This document shows, piece after piece, positions 7,331 through 14,350 of a stretch of 17,146 nt of DNA. Below the pieces are notes generated by a model. The model did not search any database. It was not told where the DNA came from and worked only from the letters and a program-made list of their open reading frames with translations. The translations under genes were made by a program, and so were the position numbers. The stretch's first letter is position 1. Each line of letters starts with the position of its first letter. The DNA is from Planctomycetaceae bacterium (GTDB lineage Bacteria > Planctomycetota > Planctomycetia > Pirellulales > Thermoguttaceae): positions 1-17,146 of the forward strand of contig SUVI01000088.1 in NCBI GenBank assembly GCA_015062085.1. The letters are read 5' to 3'.

Positions 7331-8563
7331 ATGCAGGAACGAATCGTTATCACGGGTGTGGGACTCACAGCGCCAAATGGCGACACACTGGCTGATTTTC
7401 GTCAGGCTCTGCTTGACGGACGCGGCGGGATCCAGAATTACGAGATCCGCTATTTCGGCAAAACACACGCAGGGATCTGCAGTTTCGACCCTCTGAAATA
7501 CCAGACTAAAAAAGAAGTCCGACGCGGGACCCGTGCCGGAAGCATCGCGATCTACTGTGCTCATGAAGCCGTGAACGACTCGGGCATTGCGTGGGACGTG
7601 CTGGACAAAAGCCGCGTCGGTGTCTATGTCGGAGTGACCGAGCATGGAAATGTCGAGACGGAAAACGAAGTATACAATATTTCGCAGTACGACTACGACA
7701 CGAGTCTGTGGACCCACCATCACAATCCGCGGACGGTCGCAAACAATCCGGCCGGCGAAGTGACGCTGAACATGAAGATCACCGGCCCGCACTACACCCT
7801 GGGGGCTGCGTGTGCCGCGGGAAACACCGGGCTGATCCAAGGCATGCAGATGCTCCAGCTTCACGAATGCGACTTGGCGCTGGCCGGCGGCGTGTCGGAA
7901 AGCATCCACACGTTCGGCATCTTTGCCGCGTTCAACAATCAGGGCGCGCTGGCGTCGCATGAGGATCCGCTCAAGGCTTCTCGTCCGCTCGACAAAGACC
8001 GCAACGGGATCGTTGTTTCGGAAGGCGGCTGCATTTACACGCTCGAGCGTCTTTCCGATGCACAGGCTCGCGGCGCGAAAATTTACGGCGAGATCGTCGG
8101 GCACAACATCAACAGCGACGCAACGGATTTCGTTCTTCCGAATCCGGAACGTCAGGCGGAATGTATCGTCAAAGCGCTCGAAAAAGCAGGGCTTCAGCCG
8201 CAGGACATCGACATCGTGAACCTGCATGCAACAGGAACGCACAGCGGTGACGCACAGGAATGTGCCGGTCTGCGCAAAGTCTTCACAGACTGTCCGAAGA
8301 CGCATTTTAACGCGACAAAAGGTTTCATCGGTCACGCAATGGGCGCAGCAGGAGCATTGGAACTTGCCGGTAACCTTCCGGCATTTGAAGACGGTTTCTG
8401 CCATGCGTGCCTGAATCTCGACGAGATCGATGAGGAATGCGCTCTTCCGAATTTGGTCACCGGCGCTCCAAAACCGCTGGAAAATGTGAACTACATCCTA
8501 AACACATCGTTTGGAATGCTGGGGATCAATTCCGTCGTCATCATTAAAAAATTTACCGCCTGA
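7331..8563 (+). CDS. Beta-ketoacyl-[acyl-carrier-protein] synthase family protein
   Basis: A 410-residue condensing enzyme of the FabF/FabB thiolase-fold group, which joins an acyl thioester to malonyl-ACP with loss of CO2. The Cys-His-His triad is complete: C161 in GAACAAGNTGL, H299 in NLHATGTHSGD and H335 in KGFIGHAMGAAGALE, with the supporting K330. The segment KASRPLDKDRNGIVVSEGG matches the KASRPFDxxRDGFVxGEG signature, with unusual VVSEGG in place of VxGEGA. The HATGTHSGD loop also differs from the usual HGTGTxLGD, so this is probably not the housekeeping FabF. ATG 7331 follows TTGGGGGAT and is chosen over an earlier TTG in the same frame. An ACP gene and an FAD oxidoreductase follow on the same strand, which suggests a dedicated acyl-chain pathway. 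Confidence 0.93.
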   Translation: MQERIVITGVGLTAPNGDTLADFRQALLDGRGGIQNYEIRYFGKTHAGICSFDPLKYQTKKEVRRGTRAGSIAIYCAHEAVNDSGIAWDVLDKSRVGVYVGVTEHGNVETENEVYNISQYDYDTSLWTHHHNPRTVANNPAGEVTLNMKITGPHYTLGAACAAGNTGLIQGMQMLQLHECDLALAGGVSESIHTFGIFAAFNNQGALASHEDPLKASRPLDKDRNGIVVSEGGCIYTLERLSDAQARGAKIYGEIVGHNINSDATDFVLPNPERQAECIVKALEKAGLQPQDIDIVNLHATGTHSGDAQECAGLRKVFTDCPKTHFNATKGFIGHAMGAAGALELAGNLPAFEDGFCHACLNLDEIDEECALPNLVTGAPKPLENVNYILNTSFGMLGINSVVIIKKFTA

Positions 8564-8566
8564 ATC

Positions 8567-8628
8567 AGGCAGACCTTTTAGAGGGATCGTTTTGCGATCA
8601 TCGTTTTCGATGTTCTGCCTCGATTTTT
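8567..8628 (+). terminator. Weak hairpin with T-run between synthase and ACP genes
   Basis: AGGCAGA (8567-8573) pairs with TCTGCCT (8614-8620), enclosing a GATCG/CGATC stem (8585-8589, 8595-8599), followed by CGATTTTT (8621-8628). The long multi-branched loop makes it a weak terminator. It may attenuate or process the transcript, so the ACP is made at a different level from the synthase. Confidence 0.35.
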
Positions 8629-8716
8629 CATGAAAAAAAGGTCCATGGCCATTTTCGGCCGTTCATTCGTTCAAAAAACTATTAACTTTCACCATTAACG
8701 TCATTTGAGGTTGAAT

Positions 8717-8968
8717 ATGACTAAACAGGAAATCCGTGAAGCCGTTCTGGAAATTCTTTCGGACATCGCGCCCGATGAAGACATCAGCGAACTGAAAGAC
8801 GAAGTCTCGTTCCGCGAACAGATGGAACTCGATAGCATGGACTTTCTGGATATCGTGATGGAATTGCGCCGCCGCTACAAAGTAAACATTCCGGAAGAAG
8901 AATACACGGCCCTCAATTCTATGGCGAGCACCGTAGAATATCTCGCGCCGAAAATGGCGGATCTTTAA
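8717..8968 (+). CDS. Acyl carrier protein
   Basis: An 83-residue acidic protein of normal ACP length. S40 in ELDSMDFLDIVMELRRRY is the expected 4'-phosphopantetheine site (DSMD where FabD/AcpP-type carriers have DSLD), followed by the helix III region NIPEEEYTALNSMASTVEYL. It carries the growing acyl chain to the neighbouring enzymes after priming by a phosphopantetheinyl transferase located elsewhere. ATG 8717 is preferred to the TTG at 8705 because GAGG at 8707-8710 sits 6 nt before it. The position directly after a ketoacyl synthase and before an FAD oxidoreductase, with no fabD, fabG or fabZ nearby, points to a specialised carrier rather than the main fatty-acid ACP; this is inference. 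Confidence 0.93.
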   Translation: MTKQEIREAVLEILSDIAPDEDISELKDEVSFREQMELDSMDFLDIVMELRRRYKVNIPEEEYTALNSMASTVEYLAPKMADL

Positions 8969-9003
8969 TTTTTTTCCGATCCGCAGCGGAGCTTCTTCTC
9001 CTT

Positions 9004-9045
9004 CCCTGACTGCGTCATAAAAAAGATTTTGTGAGGTGGTCAGGG
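9004..9045 (+). promoter_or_regulatory. Stable mRNA hairpin between ACP and FAD oxidoreductase genes
   Basis: CCCTGAC (9004-9010) pairs with GTCAGGG (9039-9045). UGC/GUG pairs with wobbles, one G/G mismatch follows, and TCATAAAA (9015-9022) pairs with TTTTGTGA (9027-9034) around an AAGA tetraloop. This gives a nearly continuous 18-bp helix. There is no T-run after it, so it is not a standard terminator. It lies in a 249-base gap that holds no gene. The remaining leader also contains a small GCAGGA/TCCTGC hairpin near 9093-9107. Confidence 0.6.
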
Positions 9046-9217
9046 CGTACTGTGTTTGGAATGTACAGGCTCCGGAAAATGGAGTGTTCGGCAGGAAGGT
9101 CCTGCTGGCAGAAAATCGTTTAGGGATCTGAAAGATCTTCTGAAATCAGGGCGGAGCGTACCGCTTTGGGGGATTTTGGGGACTCATTTTCGTCAGACTC
9201 AGACACAAAACGCGATC

Positions 9218-10609
9218 ATGTACGATACGATCATCATCGGAGCCGGCATGTCCGGCCTTTCGGCAGGCTGCCGACTCGCACACTACGACAAAAAGGTCTG
9301 TATTCTTGAGAAGCACTCGCTCATTGGCGGTCTGAATTCCTTTTACCGTCAGAACGGCCGAAACCATGATGTGGGCCTGCACGCGGTTACGAACTACGCA
9401 GAAAAAGGCGGAAAGCGCGGGCCGATGAACCGCCTGCTTCGTCAGCTGCGTTTGACGTGGGATGAGCTTGCGCTCGTGCCTCAGCTTGGATCTAAGATCG
9501 CGTTTCCGGACGTAACTCTGAGATTCACGAACAAATTCTCATGTTTCGAGGAACAGGTCGCGCAATATTTTCCGAAGGAAGCGGATGGTCTACGTCAGCT
9601 CGTCGCACAGCTCGTAGACTACAATCAGATGGGGGAATTTCCGGCAGACGTTTCTGCGCGTGATGTCGTTTCGTCGTGTATTCGCGACCCGCAGCTGGTC
9701 GAGATGATCTTTTGCCCGCTGATGTACTACGGAAGTGCTCGGCAGCAAGACATGGACTTCAATCAGTTCAGCATCATGTTCCGCTCGATCTTCCTTGAGG
9801 GATTCGCTCGTCCATGGGAAGGAGTCCGGATCCTTCTGAAGACGCTCGTGGATCGATTCCGCAAAGCCGGAGGCGAGCTGCGCCTAAAAACGGGAGTGAA
9901 ACGCCTTTTGATGGACTCTGCTCGGACAGTCTGCGGCGTCGTTCTGGAAGACGGAACGGAACTGCGGGCTAAAACGGTCCTTTCGTCAGCGGGACAGCGC
10001 GAAACGCTTCGAATGTGCGAGGATTACCTCGACGACAAATCGGTCATGGATCAATGCAAGCCGGGAGAACTCGGTTTCGTGGAAACGATCTCCGTCTTGG
10101 ATCGGCAGCCTAAGAATTTCGGTCACGAAGACACGATCGTGTTTTTCAACGACTCGGAAAAATTCGACTATCGCAAACCAAACGATTTTTGCGACTTGCG
10201 CAGCGGCGTCATTTGCTCGCCGAACAATTTTGCGTACAGCGAACCGTTAAAAGAGGGCGTCATTCGGATCACTGCATTGGCAAACTATGAGCGGTGGAAT
10301 TCTCTTTCGAAAGACGAATACGCAGCGAAAAAAAAGGAGTGGTACGCAAAGATCACGGAGACGGCGGCCAGCATGATACCGGATTTTCGTCCGTATATGA
10401 TCGACTCCGACATGTTTACGCCTAAAACCGTTTACCGATTCACCGGACACGAAAACGGCGCGATCTACGGCGCTCCGGTCAAAAACTATTCGGGGACGAT
10501 GCCGTTCAAAAATTTGTTCGTCTGCGGTACGGATCAGGGAATGGTCGGGATCATTGGTGCGATCATCAGCGGGATCACGGTCGTGAATCGGTACCTGCTC
10601 GGTAAATAA
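9218..10609 (+). CDS. FAD-dependent oxidoreductase, phytoene desaturase/retinol saturase-like
   Basis: A 463-residue flavoprotein of the CrtI/CrtISO/retinol saturase group. The N-terminal Rossmann motif GAGMSG is at residues 8-13 with acidic E31 ending the second strand (CILEKHSLIGG), followed by HDVGLHAVTNY, typical of this family. The C-terminal FAD-binding segment NLFVCGTDQGMVGIIGAIISG is intact. Such enzymes desaturate, saturate or isomerise long hydrophobic polyene or acyl chains, usually at the membrane surface. No carotenoid genes (crtB, crtE) are nearby; the ACP and ketoacyl synthase suggest that its substrate is an ACP-bound or freshly made acyl chain. ATG 9218 is chosen because the Rossmann fold starts at once; there is no clear Shine-Dalgarno, and the frame is open upstream to a TTG at 9056, but that extension has no family resemblance. 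Confidence 0.87.
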   Translation: MYDTIIIGAGMSGLSAGCRLAHYDKKVCILEKHSLIGGLNSFYRQNGRNHDVGLHAVTNYAEKGGKRGPMNRLLRQLRLTWDELALVPQLGSKIAFPDVTLRFTNKFSCFEEQVAQYFPKEADGLRQLVAQLVDYNQMGEFPADVSARDVVSSCIRDPQLVEMIFCPLMYYGSARQQDMDFNQFSIMFRSIFLEGFARPWEGVRILLKTLVDRFRKAGGELRLKTGVKRLLMDSARTVCGVVLEDGTELRAKTVLSSAGQRETLRMCEDYLDDKSVMDQCKPGELGFVETISVLDRQPKNFGHEDTIVFFNDSEKFDYRKPNDFCDLRSGVICSPNNFAYSEPLKEGVIRITALANYERWNSLSKDEYAAKKKEWYAKITETAASMIPDFRPYMIDSDMFTPKTVYRFTGHENGAIYGAPVKNYSGTMPFKNLFVCGTDQGMVGIIGAIISGITVVNRYLLGK

Positions 10610-10629
10610 AATCGCAAAGGCTTTTTTCG

Positions 10630-11391
10630 ATGAGGGTCATTTCGCTTCAGTCCGGAAGCAGCGGAAACTGCATTTATGTAGAATGCGGGGAGACTCGCCT
10701 GCTTTTTGACGCCGGGATCAGCGGGATCTGTGCACAAAACCGCCTTTCCATGCACGGAATCGACATTCGGAGCGTGAATGCCGTCTTCATCACGCATGAC
10801 CACCGAGACCACACGGCCAGCATGAGCGCGTTTCACCGAAAGTTCAAACTTCCAGTCTGGATGACACTCAAGACTTGCGAAGCGGTTCAGGCCAAAGGGA
10901 TCCGTGTCCCGGGCGGTGTGGAGCATTTTTGTGCCAATACGCGATTCCGATTTCGCGACATTTGCATTGAGGCCATTTCGACTCCGCACGATGCCGCGGA
11001 CGGTGTTTGCTTCGTGGTGGATGACGGCAGGACCCGGTTTGGCATCTGCACGGATCTTGGTCACGTTTTCCCGGAACTTCCGGCTGTGATCGAGTCGCTG
11101 GACGGTGTGCTTCTTGAGAGCAACTACGATCCGGAAATGCTTGCCAACGGTTTCTACACGCAATGGGCGAAGGACCGGATCCGTTCCAGGGCGGGTCATC
11201 TTTCTAATTTCGAGTCGGCAAATCTTCTGGCACGGCATGGAAAACGGCTTCAGAAGATTATTTTGGGGCACATTTCCCATGAAAATAATTCGCCGCACTG
11301 CGTACTTGACGCGCATCATAGGATTTTAGGCGAGCGGTTTCGGTGTATCCTTGCGCCGCATTTTGACTCTTCGGAACTCGTGGAGCTCTGA
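10630..11391 (+). CDS. MBL-fold metallohydrolase, YycJ/WalJ-like
   Basis: A 253-residue metallo-beta-lactamase-fold protein. It begins with SLQSGSSGNCIYVECGETRLLFDAGIS, the start seen in YycJ/WalJ-type proteins, and carries the metal-binding HDHRDH at residues 56-61. Further metal or active-site positions are likely in STPHDAADG, GICTDLGHV and ILGHISHENNS. Members are cytosolic nucleases or phosphodiesterases; B. subtilis YycJ is linked to cell wall metabolism and DNA repair in the literature, but the role here is not shown. The gene starts 20 nt after the FAD oxidoreductase, with AAAGG about 9 nt before the ATG, so it is very probably in the same transcript. A link to acyl-chain synthesis, for instance as a thioesterase, is possible but not supported by any specific residue. 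Confidence 0.88.
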   Translation: MRVISLQSGSSGNCIYVECGETRLLFDAGISGICAQNRLSMHGIDIRSVNAVFITHDHRDHTASMSAFHRKFKLPVWMTLKTCEAVQAKGIRVPGGVEHFCANTRFRFRDICIEAISTPHDAADGVCFVVDDGRTRFGICTDLGHVFPELPAVIESLDGVLLESNYDPEMLANGFYTQWAKDRIRSRAGHLSNFESANLLARHGKRLQKIILGHISHENNSPHCVLDAHHRILGERFRCILAPHFDSSELVEL

Positions 11392-11423
11392 AACAAAGAT
11401 CCCGAAAAACAGGACTTAAGTCA

Positions 11424-12401
11424 ATGAAAAAGTTTGATTCTTTGCTCATTTACGCTTACGGCGGCCCAGAATCAATGGAAGACGTTGAGCCGTTTCTTCA
11501 AAATATCGCACAGGGAAAGCGTATCTCGCAGGAACGTCTGGCGGAAGTCCTCAGCCACTACGCACTTTTTGACGGGCGAAGCCCCATGAACGGCGCGATT
11601 CGAGAATTCATGCGTCTCTGGTCTGAAGAAGTTCCGGAGTTTCCCGTTTTTTTCGGGTGCCGATACGCCAAACCAGACCTGAAAGAAACTCTTCGGCAAA
11701 TGGCAATGGAAGGAAAGAGACGGCCTCTCGTTTTCATTCCGTCTCCGTTTGGCGGGTATCTTACGACGTATTTCGAGAAATGGACGCAGGTCCAGAAGGA
11801 ACTTGCGAATGAATTGGGAGAAGACGCGTTTCCAGAAGCAGAATTCTTCCCGCCGTTTTCGGAAAACACACATTTTCTGAACGCAGTGTCTGCCGGCATT
11901 TCCGAGGTACTCGCGAAAATTTCCGAGGAACGCCGAAATGATGCGGTCCTTCTTTTCTCGATCCATTCCCTGCCGACCGCGTTGGCCCGCAGAAATGGGT
12001 ACGAGGCGGAAGTACTGGCGGCGGTGAAGAGACTGGAAGCACGTTTCCCGCAAAACCGCGTTCTTCTTGGCTGGCAGAGTGCCAGTGCTGCGCCGATCCC
12101 GTGGCTGGAGCCGTCAACGCTCGACGTCATTCAGGATCCCATCATTCAGGATCCCATCATTCAGGATCCCATCATTCAGGATCCCATCATTCAGGATCAT
12201 CGTGTCCCCGGCACAGCACAGCCGCCGCTTTTGCTCATTCCGCTTGGATTCCCATTTGAGAACATGGAAGTCGCGTACGATTTGGACGTGGAAGCACGCG
12301 AGCTGGCGGAAAGTCTCGGTTTCCCAGTTTTTCGGGTCCCCACAGTCGGTTTAAGGCCGGAGATCCGCGTCATGCTCCAAGAGTACATTACGGCAGAATG
12401 A
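11424..12401 (+). CDS. hemH: Ferrochelatase with a repeat-expanded loop
   Basis: A 325-residue ferrochelatase, which inserts Fe2+ into proto- or coproporphyrin in the last steps of heme synthesis. Family signatures are YAYGGPESMEDVEPFLQNI at the N-terminus, HYALFDGRSPMN, the catalytic H181 in FSIHSLPTALA, the GWQSASAAPIPWLEPS segment, and the catalytic E282 in PLGFPFENMEVAYDLD. H181 and E282 are 101 residues apart, about 20 more than H183-E264 of the B. subtilis enzyme. Residues 236-258 are an in-frame tandem repeat of IQDPI, which accounts for that difference, and it sits in the loop after WLEPS, so the fold can probably tolerate it. AGGA lies 9 nt before the ATG. It is last in the + strand operon and the only heme gene in the window. 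Confidence 0.9.
   Translation: MKKFDSLLIYAYGGPESMEDVEPFLQNIAQGKRISQERLAEVLSHYALFDGRSPMNGAIREFMRLWSEEVPEFPVFFGCRYAKPDLKETLRQMAMEGKRRPLVFIPSPFGGYLTTYFEKWTQVQKELANELGEDAFPEAEFFPPFSENTHFLNAVSAGISEVLAKISEERRNDAVLLFSIHSLPTALARRNGYEAEVLAAVKRLEARFPQNRVLLGWQSASAAPIPWLEPSTLDVIQDPIIQDPIIQDPIIQDPIIQDHRVPGTAQPPLLLIPLGFPFENMEVAYDLDVEARELAESLGFPVFRVPTVGLRPEIRVMLQEYITAE
12129..12198 (+). repeat. In-frame 15-bp minisatellite inside ferrochelatase
   Basis: The unit ATTCAGGATCCCATC is repeated four times without a single difference (12129-12188), followed by ten bases of a fifth copy (12189-12198). The unit is a multiple of three and encodes IQDPI, so copy-number change keeps the frame. Confidence 0.98.
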
Positions 12402-12419
12402 TCGGGGAGCGAAGTCCGG

Positions 12420-12714
12420 AAATTTAGGTTCATCCGGGAACTGCGTACCAGTTTCACCACTGAAGACACTGAAAACTCACAGAGAAACACTGATCTTAAT
12501 ACAAAAAGCAGTAAAAAACAGATTTCCCGAACAAATTTTGAATTTTTAAAAATTCAAAATTTGCGTCTTTTCGTGTTTTCCGTGAAATTCGTGTCAGGGC
12601 ACGTTCACTCCCTTTTTCCTCTTTCTTTTCAGTGTGAGTCTGCGTCTCTTCGGTGCACGCAGTGGTGAGATCGAAACCTGGATCGGTACGCACTTTCCGG
12701 AAGAGCCGAAATTT
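12420..12714. repeat. 295-bp imperfect inverted-repeat element between convergent genes
   Basis: The two ends are inverted copies. AAATTT at 12420-12425 matches 12709-12714, and the next 24 bases match at most positions through TCCGG (12433-12437) to a perfect TGCGTACC/GGTACGCA pair (12442-12449, 12685-12692). Further in, ACCACTGAAGACACTG on the left corresponds to the reverse complement of the CGGTGCACGCAGTGGT region (12651-12666) with indels. Near the centre is a perfect 32-bp palindrome. Both arms are rich in CACTGA/CACGAA-like words, as in the dispersed hairpin repeats seen in several environmental bacterial genomes. No open frame in it is credible. The right end overlaps the stop codon of the oxidoreductase gene. 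It may be a non-autonomous mobile hairpin, a bidirectional terminator, or both. It fills the 311-base gap between the genes. Confidence 0.7.
12532..12563. repeat. Perfect 32-bp AT-rich palindrome
   Basis: CAAATTTTGAATTTTT (12532-12547) is followed at once by its exact reverse complement (12548-12563), with no spacer. It can extrude as a cruciform or form an RNA hairpin on either strand. It lies close to the middle of the larger inverted repeat, between two convergent operons. Confidence 0.97.
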
Positions 12715-14206
12715 AAAGCAAAACTTCCGGGACTTCAAATACTCCGCGTTTCGGACGCATTTCTGCCGATCGGTTCGCGTCTTCTGCGGAATCGCCGACG
12801 AAACGTTCCGTCTGTGCATCGAGTTCCAGGCAGGGACTCATGGTAAACGCTCCGTCTTCCATCGCGATCTGATTATTCGCGAGATGCTCTTCCATTTCGC
12901 TCAGGACTTCCCCCCAGCATCCGGTCTTTCCAGTCTCTTCAAGGAACGAAACGACTTCACTTTTCGAGTACTTTCTGCCGAGCCGGTACGCCATGTTCGG
13001 CGCATTGTACCAAAAGGAAGAGCGGAATCCCGTTTCGATCTGTGCGTTGAGTTCCGCTTCGTTTCCGTTTCTCAGTGCATCTGCGAAATTCTGAATGTGC
13101 GGGAACGCGCCGTAGTGTTCGGAATTTCCCGCGATCTCGCAGATTTTCTTTCCTTCCGCGTCGAAGAAAACGCCGCCGCCCCAGAATTTTTCGTAACGTC
13201 CGCCCTCACAGTAGACGACGTATCCGCTTCGCGGTCCTTTCGTGTTTCCGGTGAAATGGCGTTTTTTGGCGTCTTCAAGTCCCGAAATGCCGAAAACGAC
13301 CGGAATACTTCCCGTATCGAACCAAGAGAGTGCCATGTTCGGCGTCTCACCGGCATCTTTTTCGCCGACTCTTCCGCCGATGGACAGAACGCGCTTCGGA
13401 ATGGAAACGCGGTCCTGCAGAACATCATTTCGGCAATCGTCGAGCAAATGAGCGCCCCAGTTTCCCATTTCGCCGTGCCCGGTATTCCACATCCAATGCC
13501 AATCGTACTGAATGCGGTTTCGGTAGAGCGGCAGATCCTGCGCAGGTCCAAGCCACAGATCGTAGTCGAGGTTTTCCGGGATGGGGCACGGAGTTTCCCG
13601 CAGACCGATCGGACGCCGGGGCCACGAACGGTTCACGCGGACCGAGCGGATCTCGCCGAGGAGCTTTTCTTCATGAAGTTTCTTTTTCACAAAGGGATGA
13701 AGGACGGCATCCGTGCGCATTTGGGTACCGATCTGGCAGAGTTTTCGGTACTTTTTCGCGGCATTGACGACCTGGCGCCCTTCCCAGAACGAGAGACAGA
13801 GCGGTTTCTCCACGTAAACGTGCTTCCCGGCCTGCATCGCCCAAATCGCGGCGAGACAGTGCCAGTGATTTGGCGACGCAATGAGAACGGCATCCACTTC
13901 GGGATCATCAAGGAGCCTGCGCAGATCGGTAACGGCTTTCTCCAGACCGTACTTTTGCGCAGCCGGTTCGAGCCGGGAGCGATCCGGGTCACAGACGGCA
14001 GTGAGGCGCATTCCCGGCAGTTTTGCCGTGACGTCAGCGAGAAGCATCCCGCGGCCTCCACAGCCGATGAGCGCAAAGCGAAGTTCCTCTCCGGGCGAAG
14101 GAATGGAGGAAGCGTCATTGGCCCAGACAACTGGAGCAGAAAAAGACGAAACGATTCCGAATGCCGTTCCTGCGGCGAGAAATTGGCGGCGTGTCACGCT
14201 TTTCAT
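12713..14206 (-). CDS. Tat-exported Gfo/Idh/MocA family oxidoreductase
   Basis: A 497-residue protein with a twin-arginine signal, RRQFL at residues 6-10 followed by a hydrophobic stretch to VVWA near 29, so it is probably folded with its cofactor and then exported. The NAD(P)-binding GCGGRG is at 48-53 after FALI, and the family EKP motif is E133-P135 (VYVEKPLCLSFWEG). The C-terminal substrate domain (WHWMWNTGHGEMGNWGAHLLDD) is of the type found in large numbers in planctomycetes, where these enzymes oxidise or dehydrate sugars and sugar acids; the substrate is unknown. AGAGG lies 6 nt before the ATG. It follows the CE15-type esterase by 127 nt on the same strand. The last codons and the stop lie inside the right arm of the inverted-repeat element, which may have altered the C-terminus. 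Confidence 0.92.
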   Translation of the reverse strand: MKSVTRRQFLAAGTAFGIVSSFSAPVVWANDASSIPSPGEELRFALIGCGGRGMLLADVTAKLPGMRLTAVCDPDRSRLEPAAQKYGLEKAVTDLRRLLDDPEVDAVLIASPNHWHCLAAIWAMQAGKHVYVEKPLCLSFWEGRQVVNAAKKYRKLCQIGTQMRTDAVLHPFVKKKLHEEKLLGEIRSVRVNRSWPRRPIGLRETPCPIPENLDYDLWLGPAQDLPLYRNRIQYDWHWMWNTGHGEMGNWGAHLLDDCRNDVLQDRVSIPKRVLSIGGRVGEKDAGETPNMALSWFDTGSIPVVFGISGLEDAKKRHFTGNTKGPRSGYVVYCEGGRYEKFWGGGVFFDAEGKKICEIAGNSEHYGAFPHIQNFADALRNGNEAELNAQIETGFRSSFWYNAPNMAYRLGRKYSKSEVVSFLEETGKTGCWGEVLSEMEEHLANNQIAMEDGAFTMSPCLELDAQTERFVGDSAEDANRSAEMRPKRGVFEVPEVLL

Positions 14207-14268
14207 GGGAAACCTCTCAAAAAATCAGAAATGTCGGGAAGTTGAGGCAGGAAAATGCCCGATCAGAA

Positions 14269-14300
14269 GAGAACTCCGGCCAAATCCAGCCGAAGCTCTC
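14269..14300 (-). promoter_or_regulatory. Intercistronic RNA hairpin, fully paired only on the - strand
   Basis: Between the esterase stop and the oxidoreductase start, 14289-14300 and 14269-14280 form a 12-bp stem with an 8-nt loop. The two positions that mismatch on the + strand become G-U pairs in - strand RNA. It may stabilise or terminate the upstream transcript; only a weak T-run follows. Confidence 0.5.
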
Positions 14301-14312
14301 CATTCCGTCAAA

Positions 14313-14350
14313 ATTTACTTAAGGAAATGGTATTTACTTAAGAAAACGGT
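14313..14350. repeat. Tandem duplication, 19 bp x 2, across the esterase stop codon
   Basis: Two adjacent 19-bp units (14313-14331 and 14332-14350) begin ATTTACTTAAG and differ at two positions. The second unit contains the last codons and TAA of the esterase gene; the first lies just beyond the stop. Confidence 0.93.

Noticed and set aside
7301..8404. 367-codon open frame on the - strand
   Set aside because: Antisense to the ketoacyl synthase with its full catalytic triad.
9056..9217. N-terminal extension of the FAD oxidoreductase from a TTG
   Set aside because: The Rossmann fold begins at the ATG at 9218, and the extension has no family match.
12129..12198. CRISPR-like array
   Set aside because: Units are directly adjacent with no spacers and are read in frame as part of ferrochelatase.
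12420..12714. Insertion sequence with transposase
   Set aside because: Too short and without any coding capacity for a transposase; no clear target duplication at the ends. It can at most be a non-autonomous element.
12496..12819. 107-codon open frame on the - strand as a small gene
   Set aside because: Runs through the inverted-repeat element and its palindrome and overlaps the end of the oxidoreductase gene; basic low-complexity protein with no start signal.
12653..14245. 530-codon open frame on the + strand
   Set aside because: Antisense to the Gfo/Idh/MocA gene and beginning inside the inverted-repeat element; no recognisable motif.
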